Assembly (NCBI GenBank): GCA_013389105.1
Contig: JACADZ010000004.1
Location: 1-64,000 of the forward strand
Origin: Parvularculaceae bacterium
Lineage (GTDB): Bacteria > Pseudomonadota > Alphaproteobacteria > Caulobacterales > Parvularculaceae
Length of the DNA: 64,000 bases
Direction of reading: 5' to 3'
The notes beneath the pieces were generated by a model. That model was not told the origin of the DNA and did not search any database. It was given only the letters and a program-made list of their open reading frames with translations. Shown here in pieces: positions 47,876-56,597 of this stretch (position 1 is the first letter of the stretch; every line of letters starts with the position of its first letter). Both the position numbers and the translations under genes were made by a program.

Positions 47876-48334
47876 TCACCGTGAAGGCGGCCCGCCATGG
47901 ACCGCATGGGCGCGCTTGACGAAGGCGTCCGACATGCGCGCGAAGAGACGTTCGAACACGGAAGAGGCCGCGGCCTGAAGGATAAGGCTGCGAAACTCGA
48001 AATCGATGACGAAGTCGATTTCCGATCCGTCGGGGAGTTCGTGGAAGCGCCAATGCGTGCGGAGACGGCGGAAGGGGCCCTCGACGTAATCGACGTCGAT
48101 GCGCCGCGCCGGACGGTCGAGATCGACGCGGGTCCGGAAGCGCTCGCGAAACGCCCCATAGGCGACGATCATGTCCGCCTCGAGCGCGCCCGATCCCTCG
48201 ACGAGCCGCTCGGACGTGACGCGCAGGGCGAGGCAATGGGGCAGAAATTCCGGATACTTCTCGACGTCGGCGACGAGATCGAACATCTCCTCGGCCGAAT
48301 AGGGCACGATCGTCTGCGTCCGGCGCGAGGTCAC
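47876..48334 (-). CDS. RatA/Coq10-type START-domain protein
   Basis: The 152-residue protein from GTG 48334 has the SRPBCC lipid-binding fold: VPYSAEEMFDLVADVEKYPEFLPHC, then LEADMIVAYGAFRERF and EGPFRRLRTHWRF. Bacterial members are annotated RatA (ribosome association toxin) but relatives (Coq10) bind ubiquinone. It follows lipA by one base, a conserved alphaproteobacterial pairing. A quinone-related role is as likely as toxicity. Confidence 0.83.
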   Translation of the reverse strand: MTSRRTQTIVPYSAEEMFDLVADVEKYPEFLPHCLALRVTSERLVEGSGALEADMIVAYGAFRERFRTRVDLDRPARRIDVDYVEGPFRRLRTHWRFHELPDGSEIDFVIDFEFRSLILQAAASSVFERLFARMSDAFVKRAHAVHGGPPSR

Positions 48335-48335
48335 C

Positions 48336-49292
48336 TCAGAGAGGGCCCGATGCGGCCGAGCGCGCGGCCCGTAGCCGCGCGAAATCCTCGTCCGCATGAT
48401 AGCTGGAGCGCGTCAAGGGACCCGCCGAAACCATCAGGAAGCCCTTCGCCCGCGCGATCGCCTCGAGCGACCGGAATTCATCGGGCGGCACGAAACGGTC
48501 GATAGGGGCGTGCTTGCGCGTCGGCTGGAGATACTGACCGATAGTGAGGAAATCGACCCCGGCAGCGCGCAGGTCGTCCATCACCTGCATTACTTCCTGC
48601 CGCGACTCGCCGAGACCGACCATCAGGCCCGACTTGGTAAAGATACGCGGATCGCGCTCCTTCACCCGCTCGAGGAGGCGCAGCGAATTGTAATAACGCG
48701 CACCTGGACGAATGGAGAGATATAGCCGCGGCACGGTCTCGAGATTGTGGTTGAAGACGTCGGGCAGCGCATCGATGACGACCTCGGCCGCGCCATCCTT
48801 CCTGAGGAAGTCGGGGGTCAGGATCTCAATTGTCGTCTTCGGCGAGGCGGCGCGGATGGCGCTGATCGTCCGCGCGAAGTGCGCGGCTCCCCCGTCGGCG
48901 AGATCGTCGCGATCGACAGAGGTGATAACGACATGCTGAAGGCTCATCTCGACCACCGCTTCGGCCACATGGGCCGGCTCGCCGTCGTCGAGCGGTCCGG
49001 GCAACCCGGTCTTCACATTGCAGAAGGCGCAGGCCCTGGTGCAGGTGTCGCCCATGATCATGAAGGTCGCGTGGCTCTTCTGCCAGCACTCGCCGATATT
49101 GGGGCAGGCCGCCTCTTCGCAGACCGTGTGCAGCTTTTTTTCGCGCACGATGGCGCGCGTCGCAGCATAGCCGGGCGAGGTGGGCGCCTTGACGCGGATC
49201 CAGTCGGGCTTGCGCAGGACTGGGCTGTCCGGACGGCTCTCCTTCTCCGGATGCCGCGGTTTCTCCTTGGTGTTGTCGATCAGCGTCGCCAT
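48336..49292 (-). CDS. lipA: Lipoyl synthase
   Basis: LipA inserts two sulfurs into octanoyl groups on lipoyl domains. The 318-residue radical-SAM protein has the auxiliary cluster motif [12 protein letters not shown] (C-x4-C-x5-C) and the radical-SAM cluster CTRACAFC (C-x3-C-x2-C). ATG 49292 places the usual N-terminal extension ([17 protein letters not shown]). It is transcribed with the RatA-like gene. Confidence 0.96.
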   Translation of the reverse strand: MATLIDNTKEKPRHPEKESRPDSPVLRKPDWIRVKAPTSPGYAATRAIVREKKLHTVCEEAACPNIGECWQKSHATFMIMGDTCTRACAFCNVKTGLPGPLDDGEPAHVAEAVVEMSLQHVVITSVDRDDLADGGAAHFARTISAIRAASPKTTIEILTPDFLRKDGAAEVVIDALPDVFNHNLETVPRLYLSIRPGARYYNSLRLLERVKERDPRIFTKSGLMVGLGESRQEVMQVMDDLRAAGVDFLTIGQYLQPTRKHAPIDRFVPPDEFRSLEAIARAKGFLMVSAGPLTRSSYHADEDFARLRAARSAASGPL

Positions 49293-49397
49293 GAGGCCTC
49301 GATAGCAGCCGGGCGGGCTCAAGGGTAGCGGCCCTGCCGCAGGCTGTTTACCGCGGGGCGGGGAAGCGCCATGTTGCCGGCCGCGGAGGGAGGATGC

Positions 49398-49949
49398 ATG
49401 CGAAAGGCCGCAGGGATCGCCGCCGCCTCGGCGCTTGGCCTTTCGGCGTGCGCGGGCGGCCCGACCGAGCTGACGGGCGAAGAGTCCGCGGGAACCGTCG
49501 CACGAGGCCTGATTGTCGAGGGCGAAGGCGTCGCCGGCGTCCGGCTCGGCATGACGGCGGACGAGGTCGAGGCGACTCTCGGCCCGCCCGAACGCGCCAA
49601 TCGCGACGACGACGGGCGACCGCTCTACATGTCCTATCACGCGACCGAGAATTTCGGCGTCTATTTCAACGAGCGCGAGCGCGTGCGCCTTCTCATCGTC
49701 AGCGTCGACGGCGGCGGGTTCTGCACAAGCTACGGCGCCTGCCTCTACCGTGAGGGCGATCTGCAGAAGATAAAATCACGGCACGGAGCAAATCTCTTGC
49801 GCTTCGTCGATCGCGACGGGTCGTTGACCTACCGCTTGCTCTCGGACGGGGTTCTAACCGAATGGACGCCGGTCGAGGCCCGCAACGGAGTCGTGCAGGT
49901 CGCAATCTCTTATTGGGACGGCCCGATCGACCGCTCAAGCCTCGACTAG
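49398..49949 (+). CDS. Putative lipoprotein of unknown function
   Basis: This 183-residue protein has a lipoprotein signal ending LGLSAC and, after a linker, a conserved [26 protein letters not shown] stretch, the SmpA/OmlA/BamE-like pattern of outer-membrane-assembly lipoproteins. It may belong to a BamE-like fold, but the similarity is limited to this helix-strand start. GGAGGGAGG precedes ATG 49398. It diverges from lipA. Confidence 0.7.
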   Translation: MRKAAGIAAASALGLSACAGGPTELTGEESAGTVARGLIVEGEGVAGVRLGMTADEVEATLGPPERANRDDDGRPLYMSYHATENFGVYFNERERVRLLIVSVDGGGFCTSYGACLYREGDLQKIKSRHGANLLRFVDRDGSLTYRLLSDGVLTEWTPVEARNGVVQVAISYWDGPIDRSSLD

Positions 49950-49963
49950 GAGCGGCGATCCGC

Positions 49964-50686
49964 TCACACCAGGCGATCGACCGTATCGACGACTTCGTCG
50001 AACGGACGGTGAATGACCGCTCCGTCGAGCGGCTCGCCCATCGCGACGCAGATCGCCTCGAAAGCGTCGATCGACCGGGCGCGATAGGGCCGGTTAGGCT
50101 GGGGCAGTTTCGAGCCCTCGGTCGTGAACTTCACCAGTTCGCGCGAGACCGGCAGGCGCAGCCAGCGCCATACCCGACGGTGCAGTTCCCCGCTTCGGTA
50201 CAGGGCCCAGCGCGGGTCGTTCGGCCCGCTCTCGATCGAAAAGAACAGGGTGCGGAAGTCGCCCGCATCGGCGAAGACGAGAACGCCATTGTCGTGCTCG
50301 ATGAACCGCGGCGAGCGCGCGAGATTGAGGAAATTTGACTCGCCAAACCCGCAGCGAAGGTCCGCCATCGCCTTGCGCTTGGCGACCGCCCGCGTCTCGA
50401 ACTCGGCGACGAGGCCCGGCCACATCGCCCGCCCGACGAGATAGAGTCCGCCGCCGGCGACGGCGAAATAGGCGCCTGCCGCCTGCAGCATGGGGACGAG
50501 GCCGGCGCTGTGATAGACCAGCGACAGAACCAGCGGCGCGGAAAACGCAAAAGAGGCGGCGAGCGGACGGCGAAAGCCGATGAGATCCTCACGCGCGAAT
50601 TCCATGACGTTGTCGACGAAATCCGACGCGGACTTCAGCCGCGCTTCGACGGGCGCCGGCAATTCGACGCGGGCGGTGCTGAGCAT
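49964..50686 (-). CDS. Hypothetical protein with two membrane segments
   Basis: This 240-residue protein has two hydrophobic segments near residues 38-85 (SFAFSAPLVLSLVYHS; LQAAGAYFAVAGGGLYLV), and a soluble C-terminal domain with alternating strands (HDNGVLVFADAGDFRTLFFSIE). No family was recognised with confidence. ATG 50686 has GGGAG upstream and was preferred over 50788. It converges on the lipoprotein gene with 14 bases between. Confidence 0.65.
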   Translation of the reverse strand: MLSTARVELPAPVEARLKSASDFVDNVMEFAREDLIGFRRPLAASFAFSAPLVLSLVYHSAGLVPMLQAAGAYFAVAGGGLYLVGRAMWPGLVAEFETRAVAKRKAMADLRCGFGESNFLNLARSPRFIEHDNGVLVFADAGDFRTLFFSIESGPNDPRWALYRSGELHRRVWRWLRLPVSRELVKFTTEGSKLPQPNRPYRARSIDAFEAICVAMGEPLDGAVIHRPFDEVVDTVDRLV

Positions 50687-50853
50687 GTAAGGCTCCCTGC
50701 AAGATGTCGCAGGTGAACGTGCCAATCCCCGGTTTAGCGCCGCGTAAACGCGCACGCGCCAATTCGCGCTGCGAACGCGGTTCACCATGAATAATCAGTA
50801 GTCGGTATTTATCTCCGATTCTCGGAAAATTCGCGCCGGCTCCGCCAATGCCA

Positions 50854-50880
50854 AAGGGCCGCAGCGATGCTGCGGCCCTT
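50854..50880. terminator. Perfect 11-bp hairpin terminator
   Basis: AAGGGCCGCAG (50854-50864) and CTGCGGCCCTT (50870-50880) pair perfectly around a 5-base loop. It lies 24 bases past the stop of the DUF6345-like gene on the minus strand, where TTTGG follows the stem. It is a likely intrinsic terminator. Confidence 0.75.
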
Positions 50881-50903
50881 GCTTTCTTGCGGAGCGGACG
50901 CTC

Positions 50904-52622
50904 TCAGGTTCCCGACCACATCAGCGTGCGACGCTGGCCGGATCCCCTGACGTCAGTGCATTGCGGCCCGAAGCCTGGAAGCTTTTCATTGCGCGCGCAG
51001 CGGTCGCCGTTGTGCGCGTACATGGCGGTCACGAAAATGGCGTCGCCGTTCGGCGCGGGCTCGCCATTGGTCGCAGGCTGGATTTCCTGCGCGGTGCGGA
51101 ACCAGGCGTCGATGAGGCCCCAGCCGGACCGCGCGAGCTCCATGAACCGGTTGCCTTCGGACGTATTGTCGAAGGTGACGGCGCCATAGCCCATGAAAGC
51201 GTGCAGTCCGTCGAACGTATCGCGCCAGCGGTCGAAGGCGTTGCCGATCGACCCGACGAATCCGTCGTGCTGATGCGGCCCGCAGGCGGCGACGATGAAC
51301 CACTCAAGGTCCTGCTGGCCGTAAAGGTCCGAAGCGCCGCCAACCTCCGAATTGTCGAGCGATCCGTCGTCAGGGCTGGCGAGGTTCCAACCCCAAGGAC
51401 TCGCGTGACCCGTGTAGAAGACGAGATCGGCTGCATCGACATAGCCGTCGTCGTCGCTGCGCCAGTCGGTTTCCCAGGCGTTGTTGTCGCCCCAGTCGAA
51501 ATTGACGTTCCAGCCTTGCGCCTTGCACTGATTGACGAAGCCGCGGCTGTTGCCGCTGCTGCCGCCAAGGCCCTGGCTCTCGCCGATCCAGCTCGTGCCG
51601 CACTCGCGGCTTGACTGGGCGTAGGCCGGCGAGATCACGAGGTCGAGGAGGCTCGCGCCGCGGCCGTCGTCGTCGCCGCGCGGCATGATCTGCTTGCGGA
51701 TCGCATCTTGCGGCTTGAACACGCGCGGGTTGACCTTAGGGGCCGACGGATAGGCCGGGCCGTATTGCGCCGTCGCCGCGACGATCTGTTTGCGGATCGG
51801 ACCCGGACGGCCGGCGATCTCGGTCTCGCCGCTCAGGACCCATACCGGCGCAAGCACCGCCTGCTCCTCGAAGCCGGGCGCGGCGTAATAGGCGAGGCTC
51901 GCCTTCACGTTGGAGATCTTTGCGCCTTGCGCCGAGGCTTTCCAGTTCTCGATCGCTTTTTCGGCCGGTACGATTTCGACCTTCTCGGCCACGACCTGAA
52001 TGGGCCGCCATCCGCCCATGAGGCCGATGATCTTGCCCTGATCGCCGATCGTCACCTTGATCTGGCCGCCGCCGCCCACGACCGGAATGGCGCGGCCGTC
52101 GACATTAATGTCGAAGCCATAGTTCACCTGGCGATCGAGCACGATCTTCGCGGCCCCCGGCTCGTCGTTGATCATGGCCGTTTCGCTGAGACCGACCATG
52201 CGGGGCATCACGTAGTTGTCCTTAGGCAGCAGATTGAGCTTGCCGACAAACTCCTCTGCGATGCGCACCGCGTCGCCGTCGCTCGGGAGCTTGGCGCCGT
52301 CGCCCCGCCAAAGGCGGTCCATGTCGGCGATGAACATATGGCCGCTGCGGCGGTCGACTTCGACGACTTTGCCGGCGCTCTGAAGCTTGAGGCCGGTCTC
52401 GACCGCTTTGGCGGCTCGGCTGTCAATCGGCGAGACGACACCTTGAGCGCCCTTCCGTGTCGCCGGCGGCGCGCCGAACATTTCCTGGTGAGCCTTCATC
52501 GCCGTTTCGGAATTGGCCGCCGGCGCCACCTTGAAGACCGGCAGGCTTTCGGCGAACGCCGAGGTCGATGACATGAGCGCCGCCGCAAGAGCGGCCAGCG
52601 TCGTCTTTGAATATAGTTTCAT
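50904..52622 (-). CDS. Secreted DUF6345-like protein
   Basis: This 572-residue protein has a Sec signal (cleavage after Ala24, SAFA|ES). A C-terminal ~220-residue domain resembles DUF6345: ADLVFYTGHASPWGWN, GQQDLEWFIVAACGPHQ. His406 and Cys447 sit where caspase/gingipain-like (clan CD) peptidases hold their dyad. The N-terminal half (about 30-330) is beta-rich with VVEVDRRSGHMFIADM and may be a pro-domain. ATG 52622 was used. Function is unproven; a secreted cysteine peptidase is inference. Confidence 0.72.
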   Translation of the reverse strand: MKLYSKTTLAALAAALMSSTSAFAESLPVFKVAPAANSETAMKAHQEMFGAPPATRKGAQGVVSPIDSRAAKAVETGLKLQSAGKVVEVDRRSGHMFIADMDRLWRGDGAKLPSDGDAVRIAEEFVGKLNLLPKDNYVMPRMVGLSETAMINDEPGAAKIVLDRQVNYGFDINVDGRAIPVVGGGGQIKVTIGDQGKIIGLMGGWRPIQVVAEKVEIVPAEKAIENWKASAQGAKISNVKASLAYYAAPGFEEQAVLAPVWVLSGETEIAGRPGPIRKQIVAATAQYGPAYPSAPKVNPRVFKPQDAIRKQIMPRGDDDGRGASLLDLVISPAYAQSSRECGTSWIGESQGLGGSSGNSRGFVNQCKAQGWNVNFDWGDNNAWETDWRSDDDGYVDAADLVFYTGHASPWGWNLASPDDGSLDNSEVGGASDLYGQQDLEWFIVAACGPHQHDGFVGSIGNAFDRWRDTFDGLHAFMGYGAVTFDNTSEGNRFMELARSGWGLIDAWFRTAQEIQPATNGEPAPNGDAIFVTAMYAHNGDRCARNEKLPGFGPQCTDVRGSGQRRTLMWSGT

Positions 52623-52830
52623 CAGCAGTTCTCCCCGCGCCTCCACGACCAAGGCGCTCCAATCGTTACGCCCGCATGCTCAGGGCGCGCACGCAGACTA
52701 CGGGCCGGCGGTCAGCGGCGGAAACGAATTCTCCGCAAGGTTGTGAGGCGGCGCACAGGATCCGCGGAATGATTTTGCGGACACGCCATTATCTGCTAAG
52801 GCGGCGCAAAATTTCACCGGGAGGAAGAGC

Positions 52831-53943
52831 ATGCGCGTCGGCGTGCCGAAGGAAATCAAGAACAACGAATTCCGGGTCGGGCTCGTACCGGGGAGCGTCC
52901 GCGAATATGTGGCGCACGGCCATCAAGTGCTGGTCGAGACGGGCGCCGGCGCCGGCATCAAGGCGAGCGACCGGGACTACGAGGCGGCGGGCGCCAAGAT
53001 CGCGCCGGACGCCGCGACCGTGTTCAAAAATTCAGAGATGATCGTGAAGGTGAAGGAGCCGCAGCCTTCCGAATATGCCCAGCTGCGCGACGGGCAGATC
53101 CTTTACACCTATCTCCATCTCGCGCCTGATCCCGAGCAGACGCGGGGACTCCTGAAATCCGGCGTCACCGGCGTCGCCTATGAAACGGTCACGGACGATC
53201 GCGGCGGGCTGCCGCTGCTCGCGCCGATGAGCGAGGTGGCGGGCCGTCTCTCCATTCAGGCGGCGGCGTCGGCGCTCACGGCGCCGGCGGGCGGCCGCGG
53301 CCTGCTGATGGGCGGCGTGCCCGGCGTGCTGCCGGCGAAAGTCCTCGTCATCGGTGGCGGCGTCGTCGGCCTTCATGCGGCGAAGATGGCGGCCGGCCTT
53401 GGCGCCGAGGTCACCATTCTCGACCGCAGCCTGCACCGCATGGCCTATCTCGACGAGATTTTCGGGGGCCGCGTGAAAACGCGCTTCTCGACCTTCGAGG
53501 CGCTCGACGAGGAAACGGACCAGGCCGACGTCGTGGTCGGCGCCGTGCTCATCCCCGGCGCGAGCGCGCCAAAGCTGGTGACGCGCGAGATGCTAAAGGG
53601 AATGAAGAAGGGCGCAGTGCTGGTCGATGTTTCCATCGACCAGGGCGGCTGCTTCGAGACCTCGAAGCCCACCACCCACGCGGAGCCAACCTATGTGATC
53701 GACGGAGTGGTCCACTATTGCGTCGCCAACATGCCGGGGGCTGTCCCTCTGACCTCAAGTCACGCCCTCAACAATGCGACCCTCGCCTACGGGCTGCAGC
53801 TCGCCGACAAGGGCCTCGCCGCGCTCAAGGAAAACAAGCACTTGCGTAACGGCCTCAACGTCCATCGGGGGAAAGTCACCCATGAGGCCGTCGCCAAGGC
53901 CCTGGGCCACGACTACGTGCCGGCGGAAAAAGCCTTGAATTAG
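52831..53943 (+). CDS. ald: Alanine dehydrogenase
   Basis: Ald interconverts alanine and pyruvate plus ammonia with NAD. The 370-residue protein begins MRVGVPKEIKNNEFRVGL, has YTYLHLAPDPEQTRGLL carrying the substrate-binding His, and an NAD loop VLVIGGGVVGLHAAKMA near residue 171. GGGAGG lies before the ATG. It diverges from the secreted DUF6345-like gene; 208 bases lie between. Confidence 0.95.
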   Translation: MRVGVPKEIKNNEFRVGLVPGSVREYVAHGHQVLVETGAGAGIKASDRDYEAAGAKIAPDAATVFKNSEMIVKVKEPQPSEYAQLRDGQILYTYLHLAPDPEQTRGLLKSGVTGVAYETVTDDRGGLPLLAPMSEVAGRLSIQAAASALTAPAGGRGLLMGGVPGVLPAKVLVIGGGVVGLHAAKMAAGLGAEVTILDRSLHRMAYLDEIFGGRVKTRFSTFEALDEETDQADVVVGAVLIPGASAPKLVTREMLKGMKKGAVLVDVSIDQGGCFETSKPTTHAEPTYVIDGVVHYCVANMPGAVPLTSSHALNNATLAYGLQLADKGLAALKENKHLRNGLNVHRGKVTHEAVAKALGHDYVPAEKALN

Positions 53944-53954
53944 GCGCCGTCGCT

Positions 53955-53973
53955 CCCAAGGTCAGTTCTTGGG
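53955..53973. terminator. Hairpin after ald
   Basis: CCCAAG (53955-53960) pairs with CTTGGG (53968-53973), 11 bases past the ald stop. There is no T run, so terminator function is uncertain. Confidence 0.35.
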
Positions 53974-54067
53974 CTCAACGAAACGTGATGGCCGGACGCT
54001 ACATTTGTAGCAGATCTAGGTTGCGCCGCCGTCGGGAACGTGGGATGAGGACCGTGGGAGATTTGCT

Positions 54068-54391
54068 ATGAACCGCCTGATGATCGCGAGCGCGATGCTA
54101 GTTTTTGCCGCCTCAGCCGCGCAGGCTGCGCCCCGCTTTGGAAGCCTCAGCGCCTCGGACACTGCGTCATCGGAAAGCCGCGCCGAAACCTCCCCGTTTC
54201 TGGCGTGGTCCGAGCGGTTTATCATCGCCAGGCTGAAAGGCGACGCGACTGCGCCGGTCGCCAAGCAGAAGCAGCAAGAATTGACCAAATCGCAGCCGGA
54301 ATGCGATGAGGCGAAAAAAGCCGAAGAGCAGAAGCGGGCGGAAGCCGCGCCTGGCCTTGCCGGCCCCGAGCCGCTTTATCTCGCGTTCTGA
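54068..54391 (+). CDS. Small exported hypothetical protein
   Basis: This 107-residue protein has a clear Sec signal (MNRLMIASAMLVFAASAAQA, cleaved before APRF) and a polar, Lys/Glu/Gln-rich remainder with two short conserved-looking segments (FLAWSERFIIARLKG; CDEAKKAEEQKRAE). No family recognised. GGGAG lies about 10 bases before the ATG, and a strong terminator follows, so it is a single-gene unit. Confidence 0.6.
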   Translation: MNRLMIASAMLVFAASAAQAAPRFGSLSASDTASSESRAETSPFLAWSERFIIARLKGDATAPVAKQKQQELTKSQPECDEAKKAEEQKRAEAAPGLAGPEPLYLAF

Positions 54392-54415
54392 TCCGCCGAC
54401 GGCAGGACCAACGAA

Positions 54416-54443
54416 GGGGCGCCGAGGCGCCCTTTTTCTTTTT
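54416..54443 (+). terminator. Intrinsic terminator with long T run
   Basis: GGGCGCC (54417-54423) and GGCGCCC (54426-54432) form a tight GC-rich hairpin followed by TTTTTCTTTTT. It ends the small exported-protein transcript. Confidence 0.85.
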
Positions 54444-54471
54444 GCGCCGACGAACCCGGAGCGACAGGCGA

Positions 54472-54560
54472 CAAAAAGGGGATCGCCGCAGCTCCGGATT
54501 TCTTGTGAGTCGCGCAGGGGTTCCAGGAACTGGTGATTCCCCTTTTTGGCCCGGCGCTCT
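54472..54560. repeat. Dispersed palindromic element, copy B
   Basis: A left arm CAAAAAGGGGATC (54472-54484) and right arm GATTCCCCTTTTTG (54535-54548) are inverted copies with one inserted base. The block 54531-54560 matches 41697-41726 at 27 of 30 positions. A short GTTCC/GGAAC stem (54520-54530) corresponds to the CCGGTTT hairpin in copy A, with changed bases but kept pairing. Confidence 0.65.
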
Positions 54561-54593
54561 AAAGCCGCGGGCGGATGATGTGAGGAGCCTTCG

Positions 54594-55895
54594 ATGATCC
54601 CGCGCTACGCCCGGCCTGAAATGACGGCGCTGTGGTCGCCGGAGACGAAATACCGGATCTGGTTCGAGATCGAGGCGCATGCGGCCGATCGAATGGCGGC
54701 GCTCGGCGTCATTCCGAAAGAGGCGGCGGCGGCCATCTGGGAGCGCGGCCGCAATGCGCGCTTCGACGTCGCCCGCATCGACGCCATCGAAGCCGAGGTC
54801 AGGCACGACGTCATCGCCTTCCTCACCCATCTCGCCGAGATCGTCGGCCCCGAAGCGCGTTTCGTGCATCAGGGCATGACGTCTTCGGACGTTCTCGACA
54901 CCTGCCTATCGGTGCAGCTCGCGCGCGCGTCCGATCTCTTGCTCGCGGGCGTCGATTGCGTGCTCGCGGCGCTCAAACGGCGCGCCTTCGAATACAAGGA
55001 TGCGATCTGCGTCGGGCGCAGCCACGGCGTGCACGCCGAACCGACGACCTTCGGGCTGAAGCTCGCTTCCGCCTACGCCGAATTCGCGCGCGGGCGCGAG
55101 CGGCTTGAGGCGGCGCGGCGGGAGGTCGCCGTCTGCGCGATATCTGGGGCGGTTGGAACTTACGCCTCCGTCGATCCGAGCGTCGAGGCGCATGTCGCGG
55201 AAAAACTCGGGCTTCGGCCCGAGACCGTCTCGACGCAGGTGATCCCGCGCGACCGCCACGCGGCCTTTTTCGCGGCGCTCGGCGTTATCGCCTCGTCGAT
55301 CGAGCGTCTCGCGACAGAGATCCGGCATTTGCAGCGAACGGAAGTTCTTGAGGCCGAGGAATACTTTTCGCCCGGACAGAAAGGCTCGTCCGCCATGCCG
55401 CACAAGCGCAACCCTGTGCTCTCCGAGAATCTTTGCGGTCTCGCCCGCCTCGTGCGCATGAGCGTCATTCCGGCCATGGAGAATGTCGCGCTCTGGCACG
55501 AGCGCGACATCTCGCATTCTTCTGTCGAGCGCGGCATCGCCCCTGACGCAACCATTCATCTCGACTTCGCGCTGCATCGTCTCGCCGGCCTCATCGAGAA
55601 GCTCGTGGTCTATCCCGAGCGCATGAAGGAGAACCTCGAAATGCTCGGCGGCCTCGTCCATTCGGGCGCGGTGCTGCTCGCGCTGACGCAGGCGGGGCTT
55701 TCGCGCGAGGCCGCCTACCGGCTGGTGCAGCGGAGCGCCATGGCCGCCTGGCGCAAGGAGGGCGATTTCCTCGCCCTGCTCAAGGCCGATGCGGAAGTGA
55801 CGCAAGCGCTTTCCCCAGCGAAACTTGACGCGCTGTTCGATCTGGGGACGCACACGAAGCATGTAGATTTCATCTTCAGGAGAGTGTTCGCATGA
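54594..55895 (+). CDS. purB: Adenylosuccinate lyase
   Basis: PurB acts twice in purine synthesis, splitting SAICAR and adenylosuccinate. The 433-residue protein carries the superfamily signature GSSAMPHKRNPVLSE and TSSDVLDTCLSVQL, with VGRSHGVHAEPTTFG supplying a catalytic His. AGGAG precedes ATG 54594. A small lipoprotein gene overlaps its stop. Confidence 0.96.
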   Translation: MIPRYARPEMTALWSPETKYRIWFEIEAHAADRMAALGVIPKEAAAAIWERGRNARFDVARIDAIEAEVRHDVIAFLTHLAEIVGPEARFVHQGMTSSDVLDTCLSVQLARASDLLLAGVDCVLAALKRRAFEYKDAICVGRSHGVHAEPTTFGLKLASAYAEFARGRERLEAARREVAVCAISGAVGTYASVDPSVEAHVAEKLGLRPETVSTQVIPRDRHAAFFAALGVIASSIERLATEIRHLQRTEVLEAEEYFSPGQKGSSAMPHKRNPVLSENLCGLARLVRMSVIPAMENVALWHERDISHSSVERGIAPDATIHLDFALHRLAGLIEKLVVYPERMKENLEMLGGLVHSGAVLLALTQAGLSREAAYRLVQRSAMAAWRKEGDFLALLKADAEVTQALSPAKLDALFDLGTHTKHVDFIFRRVFA

Positions 55896-56074
55896 GAGCG
55901 ATCGCCGCCGCCCTCCTCCTCGCCGCCTGCACAACGCAGGCCGAGAAGGATCAGGCCGCCAGGGAGCGCGCCTATCAGCAGTGCCTCGACGACCGGCGCA
56001 CCAACGCCATGGCGTGGGAGGCGATTGAAGCCGCGTGCCGCGAAGAGGCGGGACTCAGCCCTTCAACTCCATGA
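55892..56074 (+). CDS. Small putative lipoprotein
   Basis: This 60-residue protein overlaps the purB stop (ATGA). It has a short hydrophobic signal ending in a lipobox LLAAC (Cys13) and a helical Gln/Glu-rich mature part with two further cysteines (QQCLDDRR; AACREEAG). Its 3' end overlaps the convergent GNAT gene by 20 bases. Function unknown. Confidence 0.6.
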   Translation: MRAIAAALLLAACTTQAEKDQAARERAYQQCLDDRRTNAMAWEAIEAACREEAGLSPSTP

Positions 56075-56597
56075 TCCACTCCGGGTCGGCGTGATTGCCG
56101 ACCATGTAGAAATAGTCGTGGATCTTCACGAAGCCGCGCGAGGCGTAGAGACGCTGCGCACGGAAATTCTCGTAATAGACGCTGAGATAGATGTGATCGT
56201 AACGGGCCTTCAGCCAGTCGAGCGCGAGGTCGAGCATCTCCTGCGCGAGGCCTGTGCCCTTCGCCTCCTCGCGCAGATAAAGCCTCGCGAGTTCGCCTGA
56301 ATTCGCCGGCATGTCCGGAACTGGGAGGTCGCACGGCCCGGCGACGCAATAGGCGAGCAAGGCGCCCTCGCGCCCGGCGACCCAGATTCCGTAGGCCGGA
56401 TCGGCGAGCAGCTTGGCATAGACCTCCGGCGCGTGGTTCTTCTTCAGGAACGCCTCGAGGTCTTCCTTCTTGTAGAGGTGACCGAAAGTGGCGACGAAAG
56501 TGTCGATCGCGAGCCTCGACAGCGCCGCGGCGTCGACGGGGCTTGCCAGCCTGACGGCGACGCTCGCCGCCCCTTCACTCCGCCGCGACGGCGACAT
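56055..56597 (-). CDS. GNAT family N-acetyltransferase
   Basis: This 180-residue protein shows the GNAT acetyl-CoA pattern: [26 protein letters not shown] (motif A, R-x-x-G-x-G/A) and [22 protein letters not shown] (motif B). It is similar to broad RimI/YjgM-like acetyltransferases. The ATG at 56597 overlaps the last 23 bases of nuoF, so the two are coupled. The acceptor substrate is unknown. Confidence 0.85.
   Translation of the reverse strand: MSPSRRSEGAASVAVRLASPVDAAALSRLAIDTFVATFGHLYKKEDLEAFLKKNHAPEVYAKLLADPAYGIWVAGREGALLAYCVAGPCDLPVPDMPANSGELARLYLREEAKGTGLAQEMLDLALDWLKARYDHIYLSVYYENFRAQRLYASRGFVKIHDYFYMVGNHADPEWIMELKG

Noticed and set aside
47876-48334. RatA as half of a toxin-antitoxin pair
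   Set aside because: No partner antitoxin gene is adjacent; the lipA link and Coq10-like fold point to a housekeeping role.
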